Of a DNA stretch of 64,000 nucleotides, positions 25,115-33,825 are shown piece by piece. Both the position numbers and the translations under genes were made by a program. The notes under the pieces are model-generated. The model saw nothing but the letters and a program-made list of their open reading frames with translations. It searched no databases and was not told the origin of the DNA. Source of the DNA: DAHUXD01 sp963805495 (GTDB lineage: Bacteria; Acidobacteriota; Thermoanaerobaculia; UBA5066; Gp7-AA6); the NCBI GenBank assembly GCA_963805495.1, contig CAWDUQ010000001.1:62001-126000 (forward strand), written 5' to 3'. Position 1 is the stretch's first letter; every line of letters starts with the position of its first letter.

Positions 25115-25537
25115 TCACGGCCTCTTCACCGCGACCTTCCGCGCGAGGTTCTTCTCCGGCAGATCGACGAGCGTTCCTTCCAGGGACGTCCCGTGCACGA
25201 CGAACCTCCAGAGTCCGTGGTTGTTCCGAATGCGAAACTCCGAGAGCCAGGCGCCTTCTCCCGCATCCCAGACGAACTCGAGCTCGCCCATGTTGACCCG
25301 TTGGCCGTCGACGATCTTGTCCCCCTGCAGCAGGACGGTCTGGGGGGCGCCGGCCTTTTCACGGAACTCGTAGACCACGACCTCGTCCTTGCAAGCCGGA
25401 TACCGCACCCGGTCGACGCACGTCGAGGTGCCCTTCCAGGTGCCGAGGATCTCGTCCCGGCGCGAGGGCGCGGCCGGCGAGCCCTGCGCCAGCAGGAACG
25501 CCACCGCGGCCGCCGCCTCAATTCTACGAAGCTTCAT
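25115..25537 (-). CDS. small secreted protein of unknown function
   Basis: A 140-residue protein with a signal peptide (MKLRRIEAAAAVAFLLAQGSP) and a beta-rich mature part: EILGTWKGTSTCVDRVRYPACKDE cut into strands, then VYEFREKAG and LWRFVVHGTSLEGTLVDL. Two cysteines (in TCV and ACK) could form a disulfide. It resembles lipocalin-like or 'TIGR03067/DUF' small exported domains only in general shape, so no family is assigned. The ATG overlaps the end of the preceding GNAT gene by 14 bases. Confidence 0.65.
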   Translation of the reverse strand: MKLRRIEAAAAVAFLLAQGSPAAPSRRDEILGTWKGTSTCVDRVRYPACKDEVVVYEFREKAGAPQTVLLQGDKIVDGQRVNMGELEFVWDAGEGAWLSEFRIRNNHGLWRFVVHGTSLEGTLVDLPEKNLARKVAVKRP

Positions 25538-26330
25538 GCAACGCCTCCGGCTTGTATTCCGTGATCTGTCCGAACTTCTCAAACCCGATTCTCTCGTAAA
25601 CGCGGAGTCCCGCGGCGGAGGCCTGGAGCACCGCCGTCGCGATTCCGTCCCTCCGCGCCTCGAGCAGGGGCCACGCCGTCATGGCCGATCCGTAGCCGCG
25701 GTGGCGAAAGGCGCCAAGCGTCGAGATTCCATAGAGTCCGGCGACGCCGCCGCCGACCGTCAGCTCGGACGCCGCGACGGCCTCCCCGCCGGCATAGCCG
25801 ACGTACATGCGCAGCGCTGAGCCCCGCGCGAGGAGCACCGGCGCGGCGAGCTCGTAAAAACGGATGAGCAGCCGATCGGGGGGATTCCAGTTGGCCGCGT
25901 TGATGCGCGCGAAGTCCGCGAGCTCTTCCGGGGTGCTCGCCCGGCGGATCTCGAGGCCGCGCGGCGCGGTGTCGACCGCGCACAGCCGCGACAGGTCCGC
26001 CACCATCGCGACCTCGGACTCCGCCGGCGAGAGGCCCTCGGCCGCGAGCCGCGCCCCGAGGTCCCGGGGCTCGTCGGCCGGCCCGACCCACCATGAGAAC
26101 GGGACTCCCGCGAACCAGCCGATTGCCTCGCGGATCCGCCCCGAAGCCGTCGCCGCGCCGAGGCGGGCGCGGCACACGGCGTTGAACGTGTCGCACGGCA
26201 TGCCGCAGTCGGTCAGGACCAGGTCCTCGCGGACGAGCGCGCGCATCCCGAGGGTGCGCGACTGCACCCACGTGAAGTGCGCCGCGAGATTCTCGTCGGC
26301 CGCCGCGGCGGGGCCCGCCGGCGCGCTCAT
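25524..26330 (-). CDS. GNAT family N-acetyltransferase
   Basis: A 268-residue protein whose C-terminal half is a GNAT domain: LYGISTLGAFRHRGYGSAM contains the acetyl-CoA-binding loop, and LRVYERIGFEKFG is the closing beta-alpha element. The N-terminal half (about 1-120) resembles a degenerate second GNAT-like fold seen in some longer acetyltransferases. The substrate is unknown. It starts with ATG (MSAPAGP). Confidence 0.8.
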   Translation of the reverse strand: MSAPAGPAAAADENLAAHFTWVQSRTLGMRALVREDLVLTDCGMPCDTFNAVCRARLGAATASGRIREAIGWFAGVPFSWWVGPADEPRDLGARLAAEGLSPAESEVAMVADLSRLCAVDTAPRGLEIRRASTPEELADFARINAANWNPPDRLLIRFYELAAPVLLARGSALRMYVGYAGGEAVAASELTVGGGVAGLYGISTLGAFRHRGYGSAMTAWPLLEARRDGIATAVLQASAAGLRVYERIGFEKFGQITEYKPEALHEAS

Positions 26331-26343
26331 CGTTGAGGCGCCC

Positions 26344-26454
26344 CTACCCCGGAAGCTTCGCGGCGAGCACGTCGATCTTGTCGATCGACGGCGGCTTCGA
26401 CAGCAGGTCCGAGGCCTTCGCCATCAGGGCCGCGGCCACGCGCCCCGGAGTCAC
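26344..26454 (-). CDS. possible 36-residue coupled small protein
   Basis: A short reading frame that starts with a GTG overlapping the stop of the homocysteine methyltransferase gene (GTGA), the same coupling used by many genes here. The product would read VTPGRVAAALMAKASDLLS and end IDVLAAKLPG. The spacing between genes would otherwise be empty. Nothing is known about it and it may be a chance frame in GC-rich DNA. Confidence 0.3.
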   Translation of the reverse strand: MTPGRVAAALMAKASDLLSKPPSIDKIDVLAAKLPG

Positions 26455-27401
26455 CCGAAAAACGGCGCGCATGCCCGGGCGATCTGCTCGACGTGCCGCT
26501 CGTCGGTTCCGCAGCAGCCGCCGAGGACGTTGATCCGCGGGAGCCTCTGCTTGAGCCGGGCGTGGTCGGCGCCGAGGCCGACCGGGTCGCCGACGTCGAG
26601 CTCGGCAGACTCGTTCAGCTCGGCGTGGCTCTTGACCGAGGCGTTGGCGCGCAGGCCCCGGATCCGGTCGACCCACGGCTCCCCCGGCGCGAGAGCGCTC
26701 TCGAAGTGCGCGGGGTGCGCGCAGGTGATCATGTAGTAGGCCGGGGAAGCGCCGGTCGCCGCGTCCACGGTCTCGATCGCGGCCCGAAGCGTCTGGCCCG
26801 TGGGCAGGCGTCCGTCGGTTTCGACCGTAAACGAGATCACCGCCGGCATTTCCAACCGCCGCGCCGCCCTGGCCACGCCGATCGCCTCCTCGGCGTAGTT
26901 CATGGTGATCGCGGTAACCATGTCCGCCGCCGTTTCCGCGAAGGTCCCGATCTGCTCGGCGTGGTAGCTCTCGGCCGTCGTTTCGGACATCGTGTTCCCG
27001 GGCGCGTATCCGTCGCCGCGGGGCCCCACGCATCCGCTGATCACGGCGCGCGTCCGACCGTCCTCGACCTCGTTCCGGATCTCCTCGAGGAGGCCGATCG
27101 CCCTCCGGTTGGCCCCTGCCAGCGCCTCGCGCGAATAGCCGAGGCGCTCTCCCCAGTCCGGGCTCGAGCGCCAGGTCGCGCTCTCGAGAACGATCCCTGC
27201 ACCGATGCGGCGCGCGAGCGCGGCGTACGTCCGGAAATACTTTCGCAGCGCCTCCTCGCCGTCGGCGCTCTTGAAGAGGTCGAACGCCGCGAACGACGGA
27301 AGGTCGAGGCCCTCGTGGAAGATGAGCGTGGTTTCGATGCCGCCGTCGGTCAGGAACAGGCCGCCGTCGAGCTGCGGCAGGGCTTTTCGATAACGGGCCA
27401 T
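26451..27401 (-). CDS. homocysteine S-methyltransferase family protein
   Basis: A 316-residue zinc-dependent methyltransferase of the MmuM/BHMT type. FLTDGGIETTLIF is the family's N-terminal signature; the zinc cysteines are seen in ITCAHP and in the GGCCGTDERH motif at the C-terminus. It would transfer a methyl group (for example from S-methylmethionine or a betaine) to homocysteine or a related thiol. The family also includes selenohomocysteine and unusual thiol substrates. ATG start. Confidence 0.88.
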   Translation of the reverse strand: MARYRKALPQLDGGLFLTDGGIETTLIFHEGLDLPSFAAFDLFKSADGEEALRKYFRTYAALARRIGAGIVLESATWRSSPDWGERLGYSREALAGANRRAIGLLEEIRNEVEDGRTRAVISGCVGPRGDGYAPGNTMSETTAESYHAEQIGTFAETAADMVTAITMNYAEEAIGVARAARRLEMPAVISFTVETDGRLPTGQTLRAAIETVDAATGASPAYYMITCAHPAHFESALAPGEPWVDRIRGLRANASVKSHAELNESAELDVGDPVGLGADHARLKQRLPRINVLGGCCGTDERHVEQIARACAPFFG

Positions 27402-27441
27402 GCGTCGCCTCCGCGTCTTCCCCGGGTCGGGACGGCCCGGA

Positions 27442-27957
27442 TTATTTCGAAGAGCTCGAGTCGAGCGCCAACGCCTGGAGGGGGATCGGGCCGCTCGACC
27501 GGCCGCCCCCCGTCAAGGCCCGCCGCGCGTATCCCGCCTGTCCGAGGTGAAATGCGGCGTGCGCGGCCAGGTGCGTCAGGAAGAGGTCCGTCCGGAGCCG
27601 GAGGTCATTGAGACGTTCGGGGTACTCGGCCCCGAAGCGCTCCGGTGGCAGCCCGCGCAGGACCGAGTCGACGACCCGCGACGCCACGCGAAGCTCGGCG
27701 AGGACGTCGCCGCGGGGTCCCGAGCGCCGGCCGAACTCGAGCTCGCGATCGCGAACGAAGCCCGTGCCCCCGAGCACCGCGCCCACGTAATGCTGGAGGT
27801 TCCCGGCGACGTGGAGCGCGAGGTTGGCCGCCGAGTTCGGAAGGCCCGGCGCCGCCCTCCACGCGCTCTCGTCGTCCGCGAAGAGGCCGAGCTCGCGCTC
27901 GAAGCCCGCGAGCTCGCGGACGAGCAGGACGGAAAGATTCGCACCGAGGTCGGTCAT
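27442..27957 (-). CDS. DinB family protein
   Basis: A 171-residue DinB/YfiT-like four-helix protein. Metal-ligand histidines fit NLALHVAGNLQHYVG in the N-terminal half and HLAAHAAFHLGQAGYARR in the C-terminal half. The HxxxH-type arrangement in the last helix is well kept, so metal binding is likely. ATG at 27957 is chosen because GGAAGGGA lies just upstream; an in-frame earlier start lacks this site. Confidence 0.85.
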   Translation of the reverse strand: MTDLGANLSVLLVRELAGFERELGLFADDESAWRAAPGLPNSAANLALHVAGNLQHYVGAVLGGTGFVRDRELEFGRRSGPRGDVLAELRVASRVVDSVLRGLPPERFGAEYPERLNDLRLRTDLFLTHLAAHAAFHLGQAGYARRALTGGGRSSGPIPLQALALDSSSSK

Positions 27958-28004
27958 GGCGTCCCTTCCTGAAGGTTTCACGGTCCGCGATCCTAACGCC
28001 GCGC

Positions 28005-28032
28005 GAGGCGCGCCCTCGGCGGAGCGCGCCTC
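28005..28032. terminator. hairpin between membrane-protein and DinB genes
   Basis: A nine-base-arm inverted repeat, GAGGCGCGC and GCGCGCCTC, separated by ten bases. It lies downstream of the membrane protein gene at 28087 and upstream of DinB on the minus strand. There is no clear T-run, so it may be a weak or Rho-assisted terminator. Confidence 0.35.
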
Positions 28033-28086
28033 TCCGGCACACCGGGACGTTCTGACACTACCGCCGGTCGGACCCGAGGGCGGTGT

Positions 28087-28506
28087 CTACGCCCTCGCGG
28101 GCGCCGACCGGTAGACGAACGCCGCGACCGCGCCGAGAATCACGATCAGGATGCCGTCGAAGATCATCTGCCGGACGGCGAGCATGCCGGGCATCGGCTG
28201 AACCACGAAGTAAATCGTGTACGTCGGAACGACCGTGAGCAAGGCGATCGCGACGCCGTAGCGGATTCCCTGGGCGAGCCACGGCTTCGGCTCGATCCCG
28301 CGGGCGTAGATCCAGACGAACGCGCCCGCCATGACGACGTGCGCCAGGATCATCAGCGGGAAATACGGCTGCGAATCAGCTTCCGTTCGGAAGAGGTTCG
28401 GCAGCCTCCCGTAGTCGTCGTGCAGCAGCATGCCGTGCACGACGAAGCTCCCCGCCATCCACACGACGAGCACGGCGACCCATCCGAGGATGAACCTGCC
28501 CTTCAT
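28087..28506 (-). CDS. uncharacterised four-helix membrane protein
   Basis: A 139-residue membrane protein with four predicted helices. It begins MKGRFILGWVAVLVVWMAGS, contains a loop HDDYGRLPNLFRTEADSQPYFP, and then HVVMAGAFVWIYARGIEPKPWLAQGIRYG cut between helices two and three. Similar proteins appear in other soil and sediment bacteria as 'hypothetical membrane protein'; no function is known. ATG with GGAGAGCGC upstream. Confidence 0.65.
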   Translation of the reverse strand: MKGRFILGWVAVLVVWMAGSFVVHGMLLHDDYGRLPNLFRTEADSQPYFPLMILAHVVMAGAFVWIYARGIEPKPWLAQGIRYGVAIALLTVVPTYTIYFVVQPMPGMLAVRQMIFDGILIVILGAVAAFVYRSAPARA

Positions 28507-28560
28507 GCGCTCTCCTCCTCCTCCGACGATCGAGGCTCCCCGGCGGGCGAAGCCGACGCG

Positions 28561-29028
28561 CTACTTCTTCGGGTCGTCCCCGCCGGCCCAGGCGATGAAC
28601 TGCCAGCGGCCGCCGTCCTTGATCAGGATGTCCGTCCAGCGGCCCGTCGAGGCCTCCCGTTCCTTCTTGTAGTTCTCGCGCACGATCATGTACGTGTACT
28701 GCGCGACGGCGACGTTGCCGGTGATCGTTACGGAGATCGGAAAGATCTCCTGTTCGAGGATCGTCGAGCTGGCGTCGTTGAAGCGGGTCCAACGCGTCAG
28801 GCTGGCCCGGTTCTGGGGCGCCGGGCGGCCGACTTCCCACGAGCTGATGTTCGGGTGGACCAGCTTTTCGATCCAGGTCGCGTCCTTGTCCATGCTCATC
28901 TTCCACTGCAGGTCCTCGACGCGCCAGATCTCCTGCTGGTCCGGGGTCCAGGTCTGGGCCGAGGCGACGCCCGCGATGGCGACGAGGGAAAGAACGAGAA
29001 GACCCGTCAAGATACGCCGGGTGGACAT
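28561..29028 (-). CDS. exported SnoaL-like / DUF4440-like protein
   Basis: A 155-residue protein with a clear signal peptide ending ASAQ. The mature part has the NTF2-like pattern WRVEDLQWKMSMDKDATWIEK, then VAVAQYTYMIVRENYKKERE and GRWTDILIKDGGRWQFIAWAG cut into strands, which is the normal C-terminal strand pair of this fold. Role unknown. ATG start with a GGAGGTGTCCC site upstream. Confidence 0.72.
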   Translation of the reverse strand: MSTRRILTGLLVLSLVAIAGVASAQTWTPDQQEIWRVEDLQWKMSMDKDATWIEKLVHPNISSWEVGRPAPQNRASLTRWTRFNDASSTILEQEIFPISVTITGNVAVAQYTYMIVRENYKKEREASTGRWTDILIKDGGRWQFIAWAGGDDPKK

Positions 29029-29139
29029 GGGACACCTCCTGCGGCCGCGGGCGGACGCACGAACGAGAGCGGCGTCGGAGAGACACCGAAGTGCGCCGAG
29101 TCTGTCACAGTTCCCGAGTGCCGCGAGCGGCGGCCGACG

Positions 29140-29769
29140 TCAGGCGGTAGCGTCGCCTCCGGAGCGGCGCTCGTGCATCGCGACGATCAGCACGCGCACC
29201 GACAGGACGACATACCAGAGGCCGACGAGCGGCCCGGCGTCGAAGAGGCCCGCCTCGGCCGGCGGGGTCGGAAAGGTCGCGATGTTCAGGGCGAGGAGCA
29301 GGAGGCCCGCGACGATGCCGCCCCCCGCCGTGAACGGGCGGAAGCGCGGGTGGCGCCAGAGCGCGAAGCCGAAGAGCGCGGTGCCGGCGCCGACGAAGAG
29401 GTCCCAGGCCACGTCGATCCCGAGCCAGATCGCCGTGAAGGCCGCGTCCGGCTTCGGTACCGCCGCCTTGACCGCCATCTGCACGAGCAGCATCGCGGCG
29501 AGCTCCCCCGCCGCGACCGTGTTCGCGACTGCAGCGACGAGCCCCAGACGCGGCGCGACACCGCGGGTGACGCCGAGGTGGAGGCCGAGGCTCGCGACCG
29601 TCAGGCCGAAGGCGAATCCGAAGACGAGAAGGACCTGCACCGGCGGCGGCGCCGGCAGCGCCATGAGCGCGACGTAGCTCAGGAGCGCTGCGAGGCCCGC
29701 GCCACCGGACCACCGCGCCCAGCGGGGATCGGGAAACGCGGCCGGTCCGAGCGCGCGCGGACCGCTCAC
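29140..29769 (-). CDS. uncharacterised polytopic membrane protein
   Basis: A 209-residue hydrophobic protein with about six helices and few polar residues. Loops include TRGVAPRLG and ALWRHPRFRPFTAG. It shows no motif that I recognise. The GTG start at 29769 overlaps the stop of the LamG-like gene (GTGA), so it is made together with that secreted protein. The pairing suggests a shared envelope role. Confidence 0.6.
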   Translation of the reverse strand: MSGPRALGPAAFPDPRWARWSGGAGLAALLSYVALMALPAPPPVQVLLVFGFAFGLTVASLGLHLGVTRGVAPRLGLVAAVANTVAAGELAAMLLVQMAVKAAVPKPDAAFTAIWLGIDVAWDLFVGAGTALFGFALWRHPRFRPFTAGGGIVAGLLLLALNIATFPTPPAEAGLFDAGPLVGLWYVVLSVRVLIVAMHERRSGGDATA

Positions 29770-30947
29770 GGCTTCGCATCCGCCACGCCCGCGAAGAATC
29801 CGCCCGACGCGTAGACGCCGCCCCGCACCCGGAAAACGAGCTCGTTGTCGCCGGCCTGGAGGTCGAGGGGAATCGACTGCCCGGCGTGCTCCGGCGTTCG
29901 AAAGAAATCGAACCAGGCCGCGTTGCCGCGCGCAATGAACCAGCCGAACCGGCCGTTGACCCAGAGGGCGAGGTCGTCCACGGTCGAGAGCTGGAGCTGC
30001 GCCGGGCCCGCGGCTGAGCGGCGAACGCGCATCCGGAAGTAGGCCACGGTTCTCGGACCGTGGAAGTCGACGACCGTGCCCGTCACGACGGCACCCCGCG
30101 CGTCGGTCGCGAAGGGCCGCCATCGCAGCCCGGGCGAGGCCGACGACCTCGCGATCTCGTCGTCCGTCCGCGCCAGCGGCCCGAGGACCTCCCATCCCGT
30201 GGCGAGGGCGCTCGGATCGTGTCGGACCTCCGGCTGCGGGGGGCCCTGATACGAGAAACGCTCGATCGAGGTCACCTTCACGTTGTCGATCCAGACGTCC
30301 CCGCCGACCGAACGCGGCTGCAGGCCCACGGCGCCGGAGTCGAGCTCGAACTCGGGAAAGGTCATCTGCGGGATCGGCGAGTCTCCGACGTAGAAGTGGC
30401 ATACCCGCCCGACGACCTCGACCGCGAATCTCTGCCATTGCCCCACGCGGATGGCGGCCTCCCCCGTCAACGGCACGCGATACTCGCCGTACAGCGTGCG
30501 GCCCACGTTGAAGTCCCGGTGCGGGTTGGCCTGCAGGTAGCTTCCGTTTCCCTTGATGTAGACGACGCCGAAATCCATCCGCTCCCCGCGCTTTCGGAAG
30601 TTGTAGACGACGCCCAGGTAGCTGTCGTCCTCCGACGGGAAGAGGACCTCGCCCTCCAGACGGACGCCGCCCCACTTTTCCGAGCCTCCGATCAGGGCGT
30701 ACGCGTCGCCCTGCGGGACGAGGGCGAGCACACGCGAGTGCTTCGGATCGCCGGAGTCGCGAACCTGCGCCGCGCCGCGTCCGTAGATCTGCCACCGGCC
30801 GAGGCCGCTCTCGAAGTCGTCCTCGAAGAGGACGCGGCCCGCCGCGCTCTCGCTCGGCGGCAGGTCGGACGCCGCCGCGCCCGAGCCGAGAAATGCCGCG
30901 AACACGACCGCGCTCAGCAACACCCTGCCGGCGCACGCGCCCCTCAT
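29766..30947 (-). CDS. secreted protein with LamG/concanavalin-like domain
   Basis: A 393-residue protein with a signal peptide (to about residue 26). Residues about 40-225 look like a LamG/DUF1080-type jelly roll: FEDDFESGLGRWQIYGRG, LEGEVLFPSEDDSYLGVVYN, and WIDNVKVTSIE at the end of the fold. The remaining 150 residues form a beta-rich domain with NGRFGWFIARGN and LQAGDNELVFRVRGG, as in PA14-like or galactose-binding-like glycan modules. It probably binds or acts on polysaccharide outside the cell. No catalytic residues can be named. Confidence 0.65.
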   Translation of the reverse strand: MRGACAGRVLLSAVVFAAFLGSGAAASDLPPSESAAGRVLFEDDFESGLGRWQIYGRGAAQVRDSGDPKHSRVLALVPQGDAYALIGGSEKWGGVRLEGEVLFPSEDDSYLGVVYNFRKRGERMDFGVVYIKGNGSYLQANPHRDFNVGRTLYGEYRVPLTGEAAIRVGQWQRFAVEVVGRVCHFYVGDSPIPQMTFPEFELDSGAVGLQPRSVGGDVWIDNVKVTSIERFSYQGPPQPEVRHDPSALATGWEVLGPLARTDDEIARSSASPGLRWRPFATDARGAVVTGTVVDFHGPRTVAYFRMRVRRSAAGPAQLQLSTVDDLALWVNGRFGWFIARGNAAWFDFFRTPEHAGQSIPLDLQAGDNELVFRVRGGVYASGGFFAGVADAKP

Positions 30948-30964
30948 GACCGGCGGCTCACGGC

Positions 30965-33034
30965 TTACTGAAAGTCCCGCGGAATCGTCTGCACCCAGCT
31001 CTTTTCGCGCACGAGGACTCCGTCCCTCTTGAGCTTGCGCACGCCCGAATAGTAGAAGTTTTCGAGGTCACTGCGGAAAGTCACGACCGACTCCCAGCGC
31101 AGCGTGCGGTCCGGGAGCTTGACCTCGGTCCAGTACTCGCCACGGACGGACGTTTTCTCCGGGTGTCCGTCCTCGGCCTCGTGCGTGATCGACTCGTCGT
31201 TGTGCTCCTCGCCCCACGGAAAGCGGGTGGCGGAGGTCGACGTCGCGACGACCTTCGCGCGCCCCGTGCGCGGGTTGCGGTCGATCGACGAGATCTCGCC
31301 GTACCCGGAGGGCGTGCCGGTGTCGAGCGTCTCGTAGCCCGGAAACGGCGCCTCCGGCGGCGGGATCGGCAGGTACTCCGGGCTCGGCCGCTCAGCCGGC
31401 GGAGCCACCGGAAGGACGAGACGCGTCGCCGAAGCCCCCATGAAGAGCTTCGTCGTCATCGGGTAGGGTGTCGGCCAGATCATCGGCCACTGCGCGTTCG
31501 AGACCGCGAAGCGGATCCGGTGGCCCCTCGGGAACACCCAGGACGTGAAGTGGAGCTCGATCTCGAGCGGGAAGGGCTCGCCCGGCTCGATCGCCTTCGG
31601 CTCGCGCGCCGACTCGCGGTGCGCCCCGTTCTGCCCCGCGCCGGTCACGAGCGTGACGGTGCCGTCCGGCGCGACGTCGTTCAGCCGCGCGAACCAGTCG
31701 GCGCGGGGCGCGTCGGCCGAGACCTGGAGGAGGGCCTTCGGCAGGCCCAGGATTTCGACCTCCTTCTCGAGCGGAGGAGTTTCGTAGACCAGGCTGAACG
31801 CGTCGGTCGGCCGCTGGTCGGGCGCGACGTCTCCGAACCACATCACCGGCCCGCCGGCCTCGACGCCGGTCGTGGGGACGTAGCGCAGCTCGACCTCGGC
31901 GGCCGCCGGCGCCCCGGGGGCCAGCGAGCCGTCCGGCCGCGGATAGAGCACGCGGTCCTCGATCCGCGCGATCGGCCAGCCCTCCTCGTAGCGCCACTTC
32001 CCCGGCGCAAAGTCGAGGTAGGGGCCCGGCGGGTGCCACTGCCGCACGTAGATCGCGAGTCGCGGCTCGTCCATGATTCCGGTGTCGCGGCCCTTCAGCC
32101 ACTGGTCGAACCACCGCAGCGCCTCCCGCCGCCAGTCGAACCCCGGGCGCGGGTAGGGCTCGTCGGGGTAGGTGTGGTTCCACGCGCCGACGATCGCCTT
32201 CACCGGCGCCTTCATGTGCTCGAGCATGCGCGGCACGCTGTCGCGGTAGCCGTCGTACCAGCCCCCGATGACGAAGGTCGGGACCTGGATCGCGTCGTAC
32301 CGGGTCTTCAGTGCCGTGCGGTCCCAGAACGGCCCGTCGCGCTGCTGGCGCTTGTAGGTCAGCATCCAGGGCGGCTGGTCGAAGCGGTCCCGGAAGTAGG
32401 CGTCGTCGATCACGTAGCCGGGCGCCCCGGGCATGGAGTTGGCGACGTCCATGCCCATCTCCCAGGAGTCGACGTGGAGCATTCCATCCATGAAGTGGAC
32501 GTCGTCCTGGTAGAGATCGTCGGTCGCGTCGACCGCGATGATCGCCTTCAGGGCCGGCGGCCGGCGCATCGCCATGTGAATCGAGTTGAACCCGCCCCAG
32601 GAGATCCCGAACATGCCGACCTTGCCGGTCGAAAACGGCTGGCGCGCGAGCCACGCGATGACTTCGTCGCCATCCTTCTGCTCGATCTCGCTGTATTCGT
32701 ACGGGATGAGCGTGCCTTCGCTGTTGCCGGTCCCCCGGATGTCGACCCGCGCGACGACGTAGCCGCGCCGAACGAAGTAGGAGTAGAAGGCGTACCGATC
32801 GGCGCGCCCCTCGGTCTTGCGGTACGGCAGGTACTCGAGGAGGACCGGGAAGCGCTCCTTCGGGCCCGCGCCCTTCGGCCGCCAGATGTCGGCCGCGAGG
32901 AAGACGCCATCCGGCATCGGGATCCGGACCTCCTCGAGCGCGACCTCGAAGCGGAGCTCGGAAAGAGCCGTCTTCGACGCGGCCGGGACAGCGGCGCCGA
33001 AGAGAGCCGGAAGCGCGCACCCGGCGGCAAGCAC
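30965..33034 (-). CDS. CocE/NonD-type X-Pro dipeptidyl-peptidase family hydrolase
   Basis: An alpha/beta-hydrolase of about 689 residues. The N-terminal catalytic part has VRIPMPDGVFLAADIWRP, the oxyanion region VLLEYLPYRKTEG, the nucleophile elbow GISWGG, and GAWNHTYPDEPYPRPG near the catalytic histidine. The C-terminal jelly-roll domain contains TSWVFPRGHRIRFAVS. Members are X-Pro dipeptidyl-peptidases, cocaine-esterase-like esterases or glutaryl-acylases. The start is problematic: GTG at 33034 gives a truncated leader, while an ATG with a ribosome site at 33083 is out of frame by one base (see findings). Probably exported. Confidence 0.88.
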   Translation of the reverse strand: MLAAGCALPALFGAAVPAASKTALSELRFEVALEEVRIPMPDGVFLAADIWRPKGAGPKERFPVLLEYLPYRKTEGRADRYAFYSYFVRRGYVVARVDIRGTGNSEGTLIPYEYSEIEQKDGDEVIAWLARQPFSTGKVGMFGISWGGFNSIHMAMRRPPALKAIIAVDATDDLYQDDVHFMDGMLHVDSWEMGMDVANSMPGAPGYVIDDAYFRDRFDQPPWMLTYKRQQRDGPFWDRTALKTRYDAIQVPTFVIGGWYDGYRDSVPRMLEHMKAPVKAIVGAWNHTYPDEPYPRPGFDWRREALRWFDQWLKGRDTGIMDEPRLAIYVRQWHPPGPYLDFAPGKWRYEEGWPIARIEDRVLYPRPDGSLAPGAPAAAEVELRYVPTTGVEAGGPVMWFGDVAPDQRPTDAFSLVYETPPLEKEVEILGLPKALLQVSADAPRADWFARLNDVAPDGTVTLVTGAGQNGAHRESAREPKAIEPGEPFPLEIELHFTSWVFPRGHRIRFAVSNAQWPMIWPTPYPMTTKLFMGASATRLVLPVAPPAERPSPEYLPIPPPEAPFPGYETLDTGTPSGYGEISSIDRNPRTGRAKVVATSTSATRFPWGEEHNDESITHEAEDGHPEKTSVRGEYWTEVKLPDRTLRWESVVTFRSDLENFYYSGVRKLKRDGVLVREKSWVQTIPRDFQ

Positions 33035-33087
33035 CGCGGCGCCCGCCGCAAGCCGCGGATGGAGACCGGGCCTTTTCTGTCATGTCC

Positions 33088-33825
33088 TCACTCCATCACC
33101 GAGAGAATCGCCGCCGTCAGGAAGCCGAGCGTCGCCAGCAGGCCGACGACTTTCCCGCCGTGCTCGAAGGCCTCCGGCATCATCACGTCGGACAGCATCG
33201 TCAGCACCGCCCCCGCGGCGAACGCCTTGGCGTACCGGCCGTCGGCCGACGGTATCGACCGGACGATGGCGTACCCGGCGGCCGACGCGACGGCCGACGC
33301 GATCACGAGCGTCATCCACATCCCGGCGACGCGCTTTGGCGAGCGGCCCGAGGCCACGAGCGCCCGCGTCCCCGCGACACCCTCCGGCACGTTCGACACG
33401 AAGACCGCCGTCAGGAACGCGATGCTGATCGCGCCCCCCGTCGCGAGGCCCATGCCCAGGATCAGCGACTCGGGGACCCCGTCGAGGAGCGTGCCGAGGA
33501 AGATCGCGGTGCCCGACCCCGCGTTCTCTGCGGGAGCGAGGCTCTTGCGATGTGCGCCGCCGCTCCGGTCGATCAGCCAGTCGCCGCCGAAAAAGACGAG
33601 AGCCCCCGCGGCGAACGCGAAGACCATCCCGCGCCCGGCGCCGCGGACGAGCGACGCCGGCACGAGCTCGTACCCGATGCTCGAGACGAGCGCGCCCGAC
33701 CCGAACCCCATGATCGCCCCGGTCAACCGCTCCGAGAGGGTCCAGCGCAGGGCGAGCGCCGCACCCAGGAGCAACGAGCCCGCCGCGAGCCCGCCCCACA
33801 TCGCGGCGGCGATGGTCCCGTTCAT
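33088..33825 (-). CDS. ZIP family divalent metal transporter
   Basis: A 245-residue membrane protein with eight predicted helices. GTLLDGVPESLILGMGL (TM4) and AVFVSNVPEGVAGTRAL (TM5) are the conserved metal-binding helices of the ZIP family, with the D/N, P and E positions that bind zinc. It may import zinc or another divalent cation. The ATG at 33825 has GGAGGG upstream and overlaps the stop of the NAD(P)-binding gene (ATGA). The CocE-type gene follows immediately. Confidence 0.87.
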   Translation of the reverse strand: MNGTIAAAMWGGLAAGSLLLGAALALRWTLSERLTGAIMGFGSGALVSSIGYELVPASLVRGAGRGMVFAFAAGALVFFGGDWLIDRSGGAHRKSLAPAENAGSGTAIFLGTLLDGVPESLILGMGLATGGAISIAFLTAVFVSNVPEGVAGTRALVASGRSPKRVAGMWMTLVIASAVASAAGYAIVRSIPSADGRYAKAFAAGAVLTMLSDVMMPEAFEHGGKVVGLLATLGFLTAAILSVME

